From Prevotella sp. (GTDB taxonomy: Bacteria > Bacteroidota > Bacteroidia > Bacteroidales > Bacteroidaceae), in assembly GCA_022771265.1 (NCBI GenBank), contig JALFCG010000136.1:1-64000 (forward strand): DNA of 64,000 bases. The letters run 5' to 3'. The notes beneath the pieces are model-generated. The model saw only the letters and a program-made list of their open reading frames with translations, searched no databases and was not told the origin of the DNA. A program made the translations under genes and the position numbers. This document shows, piece by piece, positions 44,780 through 54,262 of this stretch (position 1 is the stretch's first letter; each line of letters opens with the position of its first letter).

Positions 44780-45276
44780 AAAGAATAGTTCTTCTTATCA
44801 CTCTTCTCGTTACCGCAACGGTCGTTACGGCACAGCAAATAGCCGACTTCGCGTCGAAATATATGGATGCATGCAAGGGCGATAGTGCTGTCAAATGCGT
44901 CACTATCGGGCCAAAGATGATGGAGCAACTTACACGACATCACGACCAAAAACGCAACGAATGGGTCGCACAGGCAATACAAAAGCTGAAGACCGCCCGC
45001 ATCATCATGTCGTCAACCACTGCTGACGAACATTACGAAAAGGCCGAACAACTGCTGAGGAAATACCCAAAGCGGTTCTGCCATGACAAGGACTACAGAA
45101 ACGACCATTCGCACGGCACGTTCTATACCAGAAAACTGAAGGACGGCAAAACCGTTGAGCTCATAATGCTCCATGCCGACACGGTCAAGAACCTTCTTGT
45201 CATCGTAAACCTCACGGGAGACATCGATGAGGAATTCACAGAACTTCTCTCGAAGAACCTCTCGGCAAAAAAGTAG
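44776..45276 (+). CDS. DUF4252-type exported protein
   Basis: A 166-residue protein with a signal peptide ending VTAQ (about residue 19). The mature part opens QIADFASKYMDACKGDSAVK and contains LLVIVNLTGDIDEEFTELL near the C-terminus, both features of DUF4252 proteins as I recall them. The family has no known function. Its ATG overlaps the upstream gene by 4 nt, so it belongs to the sigma/anti-sigma operon and is probably produced under the same sigma factor. There is no lipobox; a periplasmic location is likely. Confidence 0.75.
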   Translation: MKRIVLLITLLVTATVVTAQQIADFASKYMDACKGDSAVKCVTIGPKMMEQLTRHHDQKRNEWVAQAIQKLKTARIIMSSTTADEHYEKAEQLLRKYPKRFCHDKDYRNDHSHGTFYTRKLKDGKTVELIMLHADTVKNLLVIVNLTGDIDEEFTELLSKNLSAKK

Positions 45277-45373
45277 AAATTTCTATGCTTTCTCTATAAT
45301 AAAAATCATGTTTAGTAAAACACTGAAACTGTGAAGTTTCGATTCTCTCAAATTTTTCATAACATACTATCGC

Positions 45374-45409
45374 AAAAGGGGCAACGTCAATTTCTGATGT
45401 GCCCCTTTT
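45374..45409 (+). terminator. Terminator after the DUF4252 gene
   Basis: Stem AAAAGGGGCA / TGCCCCTTTT with partial inner pairing (GTCA/TGAT), followed by a C and T-rich sequence. It lies 98 nt after the stop; the remaining spacer to pnp contains only the pnp promoter. Confidence 0.75.
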
Positions 45410-45515
45410 CTGTAGGTGTCAACCAAAAGGACATGGAAATAATGACTATTTCATAAAAAAACACAAAAAGTAGAAGAAATGACAAAAAAGATTGGGCTGT
45501 TACACATATTATTTG

Positions 45516-45523
45516 TACTTTTG
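45516..45523 (+). promoter_or_regulatory. Promoter -7 element for pnp
   Basis: TACTTTTG with ATTG at 45491-45494 as a weak -33 (21-nt spacer). The ATG at 45569 leaves a 5' leader of about 40 nt. Confidence 0.6.
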
Positions 45524-45568
45524 TACGATTTTTGATGTATCAAAACATTTAGTTATATATTTTTTTAG

Positions 45569-47890
45569 ATGAACGTAATTACGAAAACAATTTCGTTGGC
45601 TGATGGAAGAACCATCACCATCGAGACCGGAAAAGTGGCAAAACAGTGCGACGGGTCTTGCGTGCTCCGTATGGGCAACACCGTTCTTTTAGCCACCGTT
45701 TGTGCCGCAAAAGATGCAGTTCCGGGTACAGATTTCATGCCTCTGCAGGTTGACTACAGAGAACAGTATGCAGCAGCAGGTCGATTCCCTGGAGGATTCA
45801 CCAAAAGAGAAGGCAAGGCAAGTGACAATGAGATTCTCACCTCTCGCCTTGTGGACCGAGTGCTCAGACCTCTATTCCCCTCCAACTACCATGCTGAGGT
45901 GTATGTTAATGTGATGCTCTTGTCAGCCGATGGTGTTGACCAGCCCGATGCCCTCGCAGGCTTCGCCGCTTCAACAGCACTGGCTTGTTCAGATATTCCC
46001 TTTGAGTGCCCAATCAGTGAAGTGCGCGTAGCGCGAATCAATGGAGAATATGTCATCAATCCTACTTTCGAACAGATGAAGGATGCTGACATGGACATCA
46101 TGGTAGGTGCTTCGGCTGAAAACATCATGATGGTTGAAGGTGAAATGAAGGAAGTGACCGAACAGGACATGATCGGTGCCCTCAAGGCTGCAATGGTTGC
46201 CATCAAGCCTATGTGTGAACTGCAGACTGAACTGTCGAAAGAATTAGGAAAGGACGTGAAACGTGAATATGACCACGAGGTCAACGACGAGGATTTGAGA
46301 AAACAAATCAACGACGAACTTTACCAGCCTGTCTATGACATTACAAAACAGGCTTTGGACAAGCATGCACGACAGGATGCCTTCGACAAGATCATTGAGG
46401 ACTTCAAGACCAAATACACTGAGGCTCACGCCGAGCTCAGCGAGGACGAGCTTGAGGAAAAGGCTGCAGAGGCTGACCGCTACTACCACGACGTGATGCG
46501 TGACGCCATGCGACGCTGCATCCTCGATGAGGGAATACGTCTTGACGGGCGAAAGACCGACGAAATCCGCCCCATCTGGTGCGAGGTAAGCCCTCTGCCA
46601 ATGCCACACGGAAGCTCAATCTTCACACGTGGTGAGACACAGTCGCTCACTACCTGTACCCTTGGTACGAAACTTGACGAGAAGATGGTTGACGACGTAC
46701 TCGACAAAAGCTATATGCGTTTCCTGCTCCACTATAACTTCCCACCGTTCTGCACAGGAGAGGCAAAGGCTTCAAGAGGTGTCGGCAGACGAGAAATAGG
46801 ACATGGACATCTTGCTTGGCGCGCACTGAAGGGACAGATTCCTGCCGATTATCCTTACACCGTACGACTCGTGAGCCAGATTCTTGAGTCCAACGGCTCT
46901 TCTTCAATGGCAACGGTATGTGCCGGAACACTGGCACTGATGGATGCCGGCGTTCCAATGAATAAGCCTGTCAGCGGTATTGCAATGGGACTTATAAAGA
47001 ACCCGGGAGAGGAAAAGTATGCTGTGCTTAGCGACATACTCGGAGATGAGGACCACCTTGGCGATATGGATTTCAAGACAACGGGTACCATCGACGGTCT
47101 TACCGCAACACAGATGGACATAAAGTGTGACGGACTGTCGTTCGAGATTCTTGAAAAGGCATTGATGCAGGCAAAGGCCGGACGTGAGCACATCCTGAAA
47201 TGCCTCACCGACACTATTGCAGAGCCACGCGAGGAACTCAAGCCACAGGTTCCACGTATCGTACAGATAGAGATTCCTAAGGAATTCATAGGAGCTGTCA
47301 TCGGTCCAGGCGGAAAGATTATACAGCAAATGCAGGAAGACACTGGTGCTACCATCACTATCGACGAGGTTGACGGCGTAGGCAAGGTGCAGGTCAGCGG
47401 ACCTAACAAGGAAAGCATCGACGGAGCACTGGCAAAGATTCGCTCCATCGTGGCAATACCGGAAGTAGGTGAAATCTACGAGGGAACAGTACGTTCCATC
47501 ATGCCTTATGGCTGCTTCGTGGAGATTCTGCCTGGCAAGGACGGACTGTTGCACATCAGCGAAATCGACTGGAAGCGCCTTGAGACTGTCGAAGAGGCTG
47601 GCATCAAGGAAGGCGACAAGATAAAGGTGAAACTTTTGGAGATTGACCCGAAGACCGGCAAGTACAAACTCTCCCATAGAGTGCTGCTTGAAAAGCCTGC
47701 CGACTATCAGGAACGTCCTGAGCGCCGTCCACGCGGCGAGCGTCCTGAGCGTCGTCCACGCGGTGAGCGTCCTGAACGTCGTCCACGCGGCGAGCGTCCT
47801 GAGCGTCGCCCACGTCCTGACTTCAATGAGAATCAGGAAAATCACGAGCCAAAAGATTTCAACGACTCGCTTGACAAAATGGAGTTCTAA
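45569..47890 (+). CDS. pnp: Polyribonucleotide nucleotidyltransferase (PNPase)
   Basis: A 773-residue 3'-to-5' phosphorolytic exoribonuclease. Two RNase PH-like domains (about 1-220 and 300-540) are joined by a helical linker. A KH domain follows ([20 protein letters not shown]) and then an S1 domain ([20 protein letters not shown]). The C-terminus adds about 60 residues: nearly four copies of RPERRPRGE (DNA 47714-47821) and a short acidic tail DSLDKMEF. The Arg-rich repeats probably strengthen RNA binding. The gene stands alone between two terminator-like regions. Confidence 0.97.
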   Translation: MNVITKTISLADGRTITIETGKVAKQCDGSCVLRMGNTVLLATVCAAKDAVPGTDFMPLQVDYREQYAAAGRFPGGFTKREGKASDNEILTSRLVDRVLRPLFPSNYHAEVYVNVMLLSADGVDQPDALAGFAASTALACSDIPFECPISEVRVARINGEYVINPTFEQMKDADMDIMVGASAENIMMVEGEMKEVTEQDMIGALKAAMVAIKPMCELQTELSKELGKDVKREYDHEVNDEDLRKQINDELYQPVYDITKQALDKHARQDAFDKIIEDFKTKYTEAHAELSEDELEEKAAEADRYYHDVMRDAMRRCILDEGIRLDGRKTDEIRPIWCEVSPLPMPHGSSIFTRGETQSLTTCTLGTKLDEKMVDDVLDKSYMRFLLHYNFPPFCTGEAKASRGVGRREIGHGHLAWRALKGQIPADYPYTVRLVSQILESNGSSSMATVCAGTLALMDAGVPMNKPVSGIAMGLIKNPGEEKYAVLSDILGDEDHLGDMDFKTTGTIDGLTATQMDIKCDGLSFEILEKALMQAKAGREHILKCLTDTIAEPREELKPQVPRIVQIEIPKEFIGAVIGPGGKIIQQMQEDTGATITIDEVDGVGKVQVSGPNKESIDGALAKIRSIVAIPEVGEIYEGTVRSIMPYGCFVEILPGKDGLLHISEIDWKRLETVEEAGIKEGDKIKVKLLEIDPKTGKYKLSHRVLLEKPADYQERPERRPRGERPERRPRGERPERRPRGERPERRPRPDFNENQENHEPKDFNDSLDKMEF
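47714..47821 (+). repeat. 27-nt tandem repeat coding for the PNPase Arg-rich tail
   Basis: Four units of 27 nt beginning CGTCCTGAGCG; the first three encode RPERRPRGE and the last diverges into RPERRPRPD. Units differ by one to three synonymous changes, suggesting recent expansion under protein-level constraint. Confidence 0.9.
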
Positions 47891-47899
47891 GAATGAATT

Positions 47900-48010
47900 A
47901 AATGAAGAATGAAGAGTGAAGAATGAAGAATAAACTGTGCACAATCTGAGTTTATCCCATTCTTCATTCTTTATTCTTCATTTATATTCTTCACTCTTCA
48001 TTCTTCATTT
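47900..48010. repeat. Inverted GAAGAAT-type repeats between pnp and ruvB
   Basis: AAATGAAGAATGAAGAGTGA and five more bases (47900-47924) are perfectly complementary to 47986-48010. Inner sequence repeats the GAAGAAT heptamer (47921-47930) and its complement (47961-47980). The structure could form a long hairpin serving as the pnp terminator, but the ruvB ATG follows only 3 nt after the right arm. A shorter relative is at 60784-60817. Confidence 0.85.
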
Positions 48011-48013
48011 ACA

Positions 48014-49045
48014 ATGGCAAACGACAATTTCGACATACATGAGGAACAGCATTTCAGTCCTGTTGAAAAGGATTATGAAAACGCTTTACGTCCTCTAAAC
48101 TTCGGAGACTTCAGCGGACAGAACAAGGTGGTAGAAAACCTCCAAGTGTTTGTTGAGGCAGCAAAATACCGTGGCGAACCACTCGACCACACGTTGCTTC
48201 ACGGTCCTCCTGGACTGGGAAAGACAACACTTAGCAACATCATTGCCAACGAACTCGGTGTCGGTTTCAAAATCACAAGCGGACCTGTACTTGACAAGCC
48301 AGGTGACCTTGCCGGAATACTTACCTCGTTAGAGAAGAACGACGTGTTGTTCATTGACGAAATACATCGTCTTTCTCCAGTCGTGGAGGAGTATCTCTAT
48401 TCGGCAATGGAAGATTATCGCATTGATATCATGATTGACAAAGGTCCTTCAGCACGTTCCATACAGATTGACCTTAACCCGTTCACACTTGTTGGAGCTA
48501 CAACACGCAGCGGACTTCTTACCGCTCCGCTCCGTGCCCGTTTTGGTATAAACCTCCACTTGGAATATTATGACCCCGAAACCCTCTCAAGAATCCTGCT
48601 GCGTTCGGCAAGCATCCTGAGAGTGCCCATCGACTACGAGGCTGCTATGGAGATAGCACGACGTAGCCGAGGAACGCCACGTATAGCCAATGCCTTGCTG
48701 CGTCGAGTGCGCGACTTTGCACAGGTGAAGGGAAATGGACGTATCGACACCGAAATCACCAAGGTGGCACTGACAGCATTGAATATTGACCGCTATGGCC
48801 TTGACGAGACCGACAACAAGATTCTCCTTACAATCATCGACAAGTTCAAGGGCGGTCCTGTGGGTGTCACAACCATCGCCACGGCCATCGGCGAGGACGC
48901 CGGCACCGTTGAGGAGGTTTACGAGCCATATCTCATCATGGAAGGTTTCATCAAACGCACACCGCGCGGACGAATGGTCACTGAACTTGCATATAAACAC
49001 TTCGGACGAAATATCTATTCGCAGGAGCTGGAATTGGAGTTTTAA
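48014..49045 (+). CDS. ruvB: Holliday junction branch-migration helicase subunit
   Basis: A 343-residue AAA+ ATPase. Walker A is GPPGLGKTT (about residue 61), Walker B is [10 protein letters not shown], and the sensor/arginine-finger region [18 protein letters not shown] and the C-terminal winged helix ([17 protein letters not shown]) are present. RuvB drives branch migration with RuvA at recombination junctions. No ruvA or ruvC lies near it. coaD follows after 3 nt on the same strand. Confidence 0.97.
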   Translation: MANDNFDIHEEQHFSPVEKDYENALRPLNFGDFSGQNKVVENLQVFVEAAKYRGEPLDHTLLHGPPGLGKTTLSNIIANELGVGFKITSGPVLDKPGDLAGILTSLEKNDVLFIDEIHRLSPVVEEYLYSAMEDYRIDIMIDKGPSARSIQIDLNPFTLVGATTRSGLLTAPLRARFGINLHLEYYDPETLSRILLRSASILRVPIDYEAAMEIARRSRGTPRIANALLRRVRDFAQVKGNGRIDTEITKVALTALNIDRYGLDETDNKILLTIIDKFKGGPVGVTTIATAIGEDAGTVEEVYEPYLIMEGFIKRTPRGRMVTELAYKHFGRNIYSQELELEF

Positions 49046-49048
49046 TAT

Positions 49049-49483
49049 ATGACAGGAATATTTACAGGCAGTTTTGACCCATATACTGTAGGACATGACG
49101 ATATCCTGCGTCGCGCCCTTCCGCTTTTCGACCGCATTGTCATTGGCATTGGGGTGAACGAGCGGAAGAGCTATATGCAGAACGCAGAAGAACGTCTAAA
49201 GACTATTAATGCTATCTATGCTGACGAGCCGAAGGTGGAGGTGAAGACTTACAGCGACCTCACCATCGACTTCGCCCGCCGTGAGAATGCAAGGTTCATT
49301 ATTAAGGGAGTGCGGTCAGTGAAAGATTTTGAATACGAACGCGACCAGGCTGACATCAATCGCCAGCTGTCGGGCATAGAGACCCTTTTGCTTTATGCCG
49401 ACCCGCGCTATTCCGCTGTGTCGTCGAGTATGGTGCGCGAACTAATCCATTTCGGTCAGGACGTAAGCCACTTCCTGCCTTAG
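49049..49483 (+). CDS. coaD: Phosphopantetheine adenylyltransferase
   Basis: A 144-residue nucleotidyltransferase of coenzyme A synthesis, transferring AMP to 4'-phosphopantetheine. The N-terminus TGSFDPYTVGHDDIL holds the TxGH motif, IKGVRSVKDFEYERD is the substrate-binding loop, and the C-terminal SSSMVREL corresponds to the ISSTxVRE nucleotide motif. Slightly short for the family (about 155-165) but complete. It follows ruvB by 3 nt and its stop overlaps the convergent SPFH gene by 4 nt. Confidence 0.93.
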   Translation: MTGIFTGSFDPYTVGHDDILRRALPLFDRIVIGIGVNERKSYMQNAEERLKTINAIYADEPKVEVKTYSDLTIDFARRENARFIIKGVRSVKDFEYERDQADINRQLSGIETLLLYADPRYSAVSSSMVRELIHFGQDVSHFLP

Positions 49484-50433
49484 TTAACTCCCGTGTTTAC
49501 TACCGGCTGCGCTGAATCGTCACCGCAGAGCACGACCATAAGGTTGCTGACCATGGCAGCCTTCTTGTCGTCGTCAAGCGTTACCACACCGTCGGCAGAG
49601 AGCTTGTCGAGAGCCATCTTCACCATTGACACTGCGCCTTCCACGATTTTCTCTCGTGCCGTGATTATTGCGCTTGCCTGTTGGCGACGTAGCATGACCG
49701 CTGCAATCTCCGGTGCGTACGCAAGATAGTTGATGCGCGCTTCCACTACCTCTATACCAGCCATAGAGAGTCGCTCGTCGAGTTTTGCCTCAAGCTGCTG
49801 GTTAATCTCATTGCCGCCGTCACGCAGGGTGATGGCATTTGAGTTTTCGGTGTCATCGTCGTAAGCATATTTTCCTGCCACTTCGCGCAGTGCGGCGTCG
49901 CTTTGTATCTTCACGAAGTTCTCGAAAGCCTTCATCACTCCTGCCACATTGGTTCCGACCACCTGCCCGTTCTTTGCCGGGTCTCCGGCAATGGTTTGCG
50001 AGTCAATCTCAAACATTGCCTTATATGTGTCCTTGAGCTTCCATACGAGCATAAGACCTATCATCACTGGGTTGCCGGTCTTGTCGTTCACCTTTATTGG
50101 CTCCGCGTCAAGGTTTCTTGCCCGAAGCGAGAGTTTCTTTGAAGTAAGGAAAGGGTTCACCCAAAAGTATCCTGTTTTAGTGAACGTTCCCTTGTATTTC
50201 CCGAAGAACAGCAATACGCGTGCCTCGTTAGGCTCAAGCATGAGAAATCCTCCCCATACGAAGAAGCTTGCGATGAATACAACAACGGCTATCGTCACCA
50301 TTGCAAACACCTCTTCCACACCGGCCCAAATGCCGATGCCTATTGAACCGAATGTCATCGCCAATGCCACAAAGAGCATAATAAATCCGTTTAATGTCGT
50401 GCCATTGAAGGCATATTCTTTCTTTTCTTCCAT
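49480..50433 (-). CDS. SPFH/band 7 membrane protein
   Basis: A 317-residue stomatin/prohibitin-type protein. Two hydrophobic segments near the N-terminus (about 15-35 and 42-62) precede the SPFH domain (LEPNEARVLLFFGKYKGTF through EARINYLAYAPEIAAVMLRRQQ). The C-terminal part is helical with an Ala/Glu-rich stretch (ASAIITAREKIVEGA) that commonly drives oligomer ring formation. Such proteins organise membrane microdomains or restrain membrane proteases. No NfeD partner gene is adjacent. Own promoter at 50496-50503. Confidence 0.88.
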   Translation of the reverse strand: MEEKKEYAFNGTTLNGFIMLFVALAMTFGSIGIGIWAGVEEVFAMVTIAVVVFIASFFVWGGFLMLEPNEARVLLFFGKYKGTFTKTGYFWVNPFLTSKKLSLRARNLDAEPIKVNDKTGNPVMIGLMLVWKLKDTYKAMFEIDSQTIAGDPAKNGQVVGTNVAGVMKAFENFVKIQSDAALREVAGKYAYDDDTENSNAITLRDGGNEINQQLEAKLDERLSMAGIEVVEARINYLAYAPEIAAVMLRRQQASAIITAREKIVEGAVSMVKMALDKLSADGVVTLDDDKKAAMVSNLMVVLCGDDSAQPVVNTGVN

Positions 50434-50495
50434 TTTTATATAATTTTATTATCGTATTTACTGAGCCTCCTTAACTCCTTTCAATAATTCAGACA

Positions 50496-50503
50496 CAAAT
50501 ATA
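50496..50503 (-). promoter_or_regulatory. Promoter -7 element for SPFH gene
   Basis: TATATTTG on the minus strand, 63 nt upstream of the ATG at 50433; no good -33. Confidence 0.45.
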
Positions 50504-50638
50504 CGCAAAAAACTACCAAATATTACTCTTTTTTAGTAATATTAGCAATATTTCTACGTTTTTATTGAAAAAAATCAGTCCATAAGGGTTAGGTTTTTCC
50601 ATTCCCGATTGTTATAGAGATAAACAACAAAAAATAGA

Positions 50639-51127
50639 ATGAATGTAAAGATAGACGCTGGACAGCTTTTCGTTGACCATTCGGCAAAGATGAACATCGT
50701 GGCTAGGCTTGTTCTCGGCGACAAGCAGGAAGCCGAGGATGCGGTGGCTGACGTTTTTGCTGATGTAGCAAACGGAAAAATCAACTGGCATGACGATAAC
50801 GTGGAGGCAGTGCTCATGACCTGCCTGCGCAACCGTTGCATGAACATCCTGCGAAGGAAGTCCATCTACGAGCGTGTCAAGCAGTTCGCGAGGCTTGACG
50901 ACATAGTGGAAACCCCTTCAATGGAGAAAGAGACTGACAGGGTGACGCAGATTGGAGCATTCATCGATTCCCGACTGTCGCCACAGACAGCACGCATCGT
51001 AAGGATGCACTACCAACAGCGTCTGAAGTACCGCGAAATCTCACAAGAGCTGGGCATCAGCGAAACAGCTGTCTATAAGCATCTATCAAAAGCGATTATC
51101 AAACTCAGAATGAAATTTAATCCCTAA
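50639..51127 (+). CDS. ECF RNA polymerase sigma factor, short form
   Basis: A 162-residue sigma-70 factor: region 2 contains KMNIVARLVLGDKQEAEDAVADVFADVANGKINW and region 4 contains LSPQTARIVRMHYQQRLKYREISQELGISETAVYKHLSKAI (positions about 115-155). It is the first gene of a compact three-gene operon with gaps of 5 and 4 nt, followed by a membrane anti-sigma-like protein and an outer-membrane receptor. This is a cell-surface signalling arrangement, but without a SusD partner. I see no housekeeping -7 element upstream. Confidence 0.9.
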   Translation: MNVKIDAGQLFVDHSAKMNIVARLVLGDKQEAEDAVADVFADVANGKINWHDDNVEAVLMTCLRNRCMNILRRKSIYERVKQFARLDDIVETPSMEKETDRVTQIGAFIDSRLSPQTARIVRMHYQQRLKYREISQELGISETAVYKHLSKAIIKLRMKFNP

Positions 51128-51132
51128 CGACA

Positions 51133-51714
51133 ATGGACAAGACAAAAAGAATAATTGACATGACTGAACATCCCGAGCGTTACTCGGAGGATGAGCTGCG
51201 CCAGCTACTTATGGATGACGAGGAAGGACGGAAAATCTACCGCACTATCTGCGAGCTCTGCGCTGCCCTCGATGGCAGTGCTGCAGTCGCTACAAGGCGA
51301 TTGCCGCTGGTGGGGAAAATTGCCGCCGTCTTTGTTGGCGTGTGCCTTCTTTCCGGACTCGCCTATGCCGCTGTCACAACAGGAATGCTTGGCAACGCAG
51401 GGGAAAAGCCTGCAGAAGAGAAAGCGCCTGCAGCTACAGTCAAAGTGGAAAAAGGCGTAGTCAACGTGCAAGAGGAAGAGCCCGAAATAACTGAAGTCGT
51501 CAAGACCTACGAGGATGTTACGCTCAAGGAAATAGTCGGTGACCTTGCCTCGTTCTATAATCTTAACGTGAGCTACAAGTCCGATAAGGCAGCAAGCCTC
51601 CGCCTATATTTCCGTCTCGACACCCGACGCGGCTTGGAACAGGTGATAAGCCAGCTCAACTCATTCGACAATATCAACATAACAATAAATGGAGACACCC
51701 TAACGGTGGAATAG
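51133..51714 (+). CDS. Minimal FecR-like anti-sigma factor with DUF4974 domain
   Basis: A 193-residue protein. Residues 1-57 are a short cytosolic part (TEHPERYSEDELRQLLMDDE), residues about 59-78 a membrane helix (LVGKIAAVFVGVCLLSGLAYAA), then a Glu/Pro/Ala-rich linker. The last 70 residues are a DUF4974/STN-like domain (TLKEIVGDLASFYNLNVSYK ... LNSFDNINITINGDTLTVE). The central FecR domain of ordinary anti-sigma factors is absent. Position between a sigma gene and a receptor gene supports anti-sigma function. Its DUF4974 part could contact the STN-like start of the receptor; that is an inference. Confidence 0.8.
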   Translation: MDKTKRIIDMTEHPERYSEDELRQLLMDDEEGRKIYRTICELCAALDGSAAVATRRLPLVGKIAAVFVGVCLLSGLAYAAVTTGMLGNAGEKPAEEKAPAATVKVEKGVVNVQEEEPEITEVVKTYEDVTLKEIVGDLASFYNLNVSYKSDKAASLRLYFRLDTRRGLEQVISQLNSFDNINITINGDTLTVE

Positions 51715-51718
51715 CATC

Positions 51719-54262
51719 ATGAACCATCTTTTCTCTATAGCACTTCTGCTTTTGGCGTTTCCCTTCACGGGCAATGCCCAGCGTTTGTCACGTAACTATA
51801 AGGACCAGTCGATGTCGAAGGTGCTCATCGACCTTGACCGCGCTTCTTCGCATTATCATATCAGCTTCATCTATAATGAGCTTGAGGACTTCACCGTCAC
51901 CAAGCAATTCGACGACCGTCCCGTGGTCGATGCCCTTCGCGACGTGATAGGCTTCTATCCTATATCCATGCACATTGGCGACAGCCTTATCTCAGTGGAG
52001 TGTATCGACAAGAGCCGACGAAGGCTCACGGGACAGCTCATCGATGAGAACCAGCGTCCGGTGGTGTTTGCCAACATCCAGCTTCTCTCGCTTGCCGACA
52101 CCACATTCATCACCGGTGGAGTGAGCAATGAGAACGGGCAGTTTGTCATTCCCTGCAATATGGGTAAAGCCTTGATGCGTGTCACGTGCATCGGCTTCAA
52201 ACCCGTTGAGCGCACTGTAGCCATCGGCGATGCAGGAACCATAGCGATGAAAGGCGACCAGTATGCCATCAACGGCGTTGTAGTGAAGGGTCATCACCGC
52301 GTCGATAAGGTTGACCGTTCCATCTTCACCTTTTCTGATGAACAGAAGAAGAACGCACGACAGACGCAGGAGATACTCACCTCTCTTCCCGGCTTGCGTT
52401 TCGACGCGCTCACCGGCAAGCTCAACACCATGACGGGGAAGTCGCTGAAGATACTCGTCAACGGCGTGGAAGCCACCGACAACGACCTCAAGAGCATACC
52501 GGTGGAAAAGATAAAGAATGTGGAATATTACACCATTCCACCAGCACGCTATGCCGATGTGGGCACTCTCATCAACATCAAGACGCAACCGCTCGACGCA
52601 GGCTATGCTGCCGGTTTCGACGTGATGCAGGCTCTGTGGACAGCCTTTAACAACACCAATCTCTACGTGCGCTACAACAAAGGCAACCACCAGATTGCCT
52701 TCGACTATGGCATGCAGTATCGCAACAACGCCAATTGCGAGAGCGAAGACACTTATGTCTTTACCGATGGAACCGCCGTTTCTGACTATCTTTACCGTGG
52801 CGACTACCATTTTGGCTACTGTACTCAGGACTTCAACCTTAAATACATGTATAACAAGGATAATGACCTGACGTTCCAGGCAAAGTTCTCTCCAAACCTC
52901 TTCACGCAGTTCTGGCGCACCGACAATAAGATTGAGGCACACAATAACCCGCTTTGGCAGGACGGCGAAGGACGGCTGGAAAGGAAAGTGCGCAGTTTTG
53001 GACCTTCACTCGACCTCTATCTCAACAAGAAGCTCAACGGCAATCAGGAACTAACGGTCGATGTCGTGGGCACATATTTCCACAACTCCCAGAATGACCA
53101 CAACCGCCAGTGGACTTCTGATGCCAATGAAGTATTAATCGACGACGACATGCGCGCCAAGAACGACAAAGTCTCCCTTATAGGCGAACTTGCCTACACC
53201 AAGTCGTGGGGCGCTACCAACCTTTCGCTTGGCTATAAGGCGACACTCGCAAAGTCTGACTATAAGATTCGCAACATGCTCTCCGACTACAACGAGTATG
53301 CCTACACGTCGCGTAACGATAACCACTATCTATATGGTGAAATCGCCGGAAAACTCAACAAGTTGTCCTACAGGCTCGGCATAGGAGGTACTTACGTGAA
53401 CACCGACAACGACGAGACCGACTACACCAAGTTCTACTTCACGCCCAAACTCGTGTTGTCATACCCGATAAAGAACGGTCAGCTACAGTTTGAGGTAAGG
53501 TCGAATCCTGTATTGCCAACCATCTCACAGCTCAGCAACAGTGCGAAAATATACATCCCGGGGCTCATCGAGCGCGGAAACCCCTATTTGGAGTCGGGCA
53601 ATGACAATTGTGCAATACTATCGCTCAACCTCTCCCATCCATATTTCGACCTCTACACCCAGCTCCTTGCTGACTACATCACCAACCCCATTTGCACCAG
53701 TTTCAAATGGGACAAGGTCGGCGACGAACGCTGTATCGTCATGTCGCCACTCAATGGCAACTACGAACTGCAGTATGGAGGTATGGTATGGGGTAGGCTG
53801 AAACCGTTCAAATCAGAACTATTTACCATTGGAGTATATGTAGGAGCATGGAACGACACTTACAAGAGCGACATCGTTGGCCGCCAGTCACACTTCCGCT
53901 TGCCCATCAACTGGGAAATTGGTTTCCGTAAAGGGCGCTTTGGAGCGTCGTGGTACTTTACCACGGTGACTAAGAGCATCAATGGTCCGTTTTTGCATAA
54001 GAGTGAGAACAATAGCGACCTCTCCGTGTTCTATCAGCACAAGCAGTTCAGGGCACAGCTCACGAGTGTATTCTTCCTGCGCACACCTCATTATGAATCA
54101 GAGACACTGCCTAACGATATCATCCAGTTCCGTCATTGGAATGAGATACCCGACCAGCGCTCCATGGTGTGCCTCACCCTTAGCTACAACATCTTCTCAG
54201 GAAAGCAGAAGAATGTAGAACAGAAAATCAACAACCGCGACTGGGACAAGGGAACACTCTGA
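51719..54262 (+). CDS. TonB-dependent receptor-like outer-membrane beta-barrel protein
   Basis: An 847-residue outer-membrane protein with a signal peptide ending GNAQ. An STN-like segment (about 30-100, KVLIDLDRASSHYHISFIYN) comes first, then a carboxypeptidase-regulatory-like beta-sandwich (RRLTGQLIDENQRPVVFANI) and a plug-like region (EILTSLPGLRFDALTGKL, VEKIKNVEYYTIPPARYAD). A large barrel of the outer-membrane beta-barrel family (PF14905-like) fills the rest. Such proteins differ from SusC in length and in lacking a SusD neighbour. It may be a signalling receptor for the sigma/anti-sigma pair before it. Its last 35 bp overlap the convergent heparinase-like gene. Confidence 0.85.
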   Translation: MNHLFSIALLLLAFPFTGNAQRLSRNYKDQSMSKVLIDLDRASSHYHISFIYNELEDFTVTKQFDDRPVVDALRDVIGFYPISMHIGDSLISVECIDKSRRRLTGQLIDENQRPVVFANIQLLSLADTTFITGGVSNENGQFVIPCNMGKALMRVTCIGFKPVERTVAIGDAGTIAMKGDQYAINGVVVKGHHRVDKVDRSIFTFSDEQKKNARQTQEILTSLPGLRFDALTGKLNTMTGKSLKILVNGVEATDNDLKSIPVEKIKNVEYYTIPPARYADVGTLINIKTQPLDAGYAAGFDVMQALWTAFNNTNLYVRYNKGNHQIAFDYGMQYRNNANCESEDTYVFTDGTAVSDYLYRGDYHFGYCTQDFNLKYMYNKDNDLTFQAKFSPNLFTQFWRTDNKIEAHNNPLWQDGEGRLERKVRSFGPSLDLYLNKKLNGNQELTVDVVGTYFHNSQNDHNRQWTSDANEVLIDDDMRAKNDKVSLIGELAYTKSWGATNLSLGYKATLAKSDYKIRNMLSDYNEYAYTSRNDNHYLYGEIAGKLNKLSYRLGIGGTYVNTDNDETDYTKFYFTPKLVLSYPIKNGQLQFEVRSNPVLPTISQLSNSAKIYIPGLIERGNPYLESGNDNCAILSLNLSHPYFDLYTQLLADYITNPICTSFKWDKVGDERCIVMSPLNGNYELQYGGMVWGRLKPFKSELFTIGVYVGAWNDTYKSDIVGRQSHFRLPINWEIGFRKGRFGASWYFTTVTKSINGPFLHKSENNSDLSVFYQHKQFRAQLTSVFFLRTPHYESETLPNDIIQFRHWNEIPDQRSMVCLTLSYNIFSGKQKNVEQKINNRDWDKGTL

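Noticed and set aside
46904..47944. A 346-codon minus-strand frame opposite pnp
   Set aside because: Its content mirrors the PNPase repeats and KH/S1 coding; no family features and no promoter.
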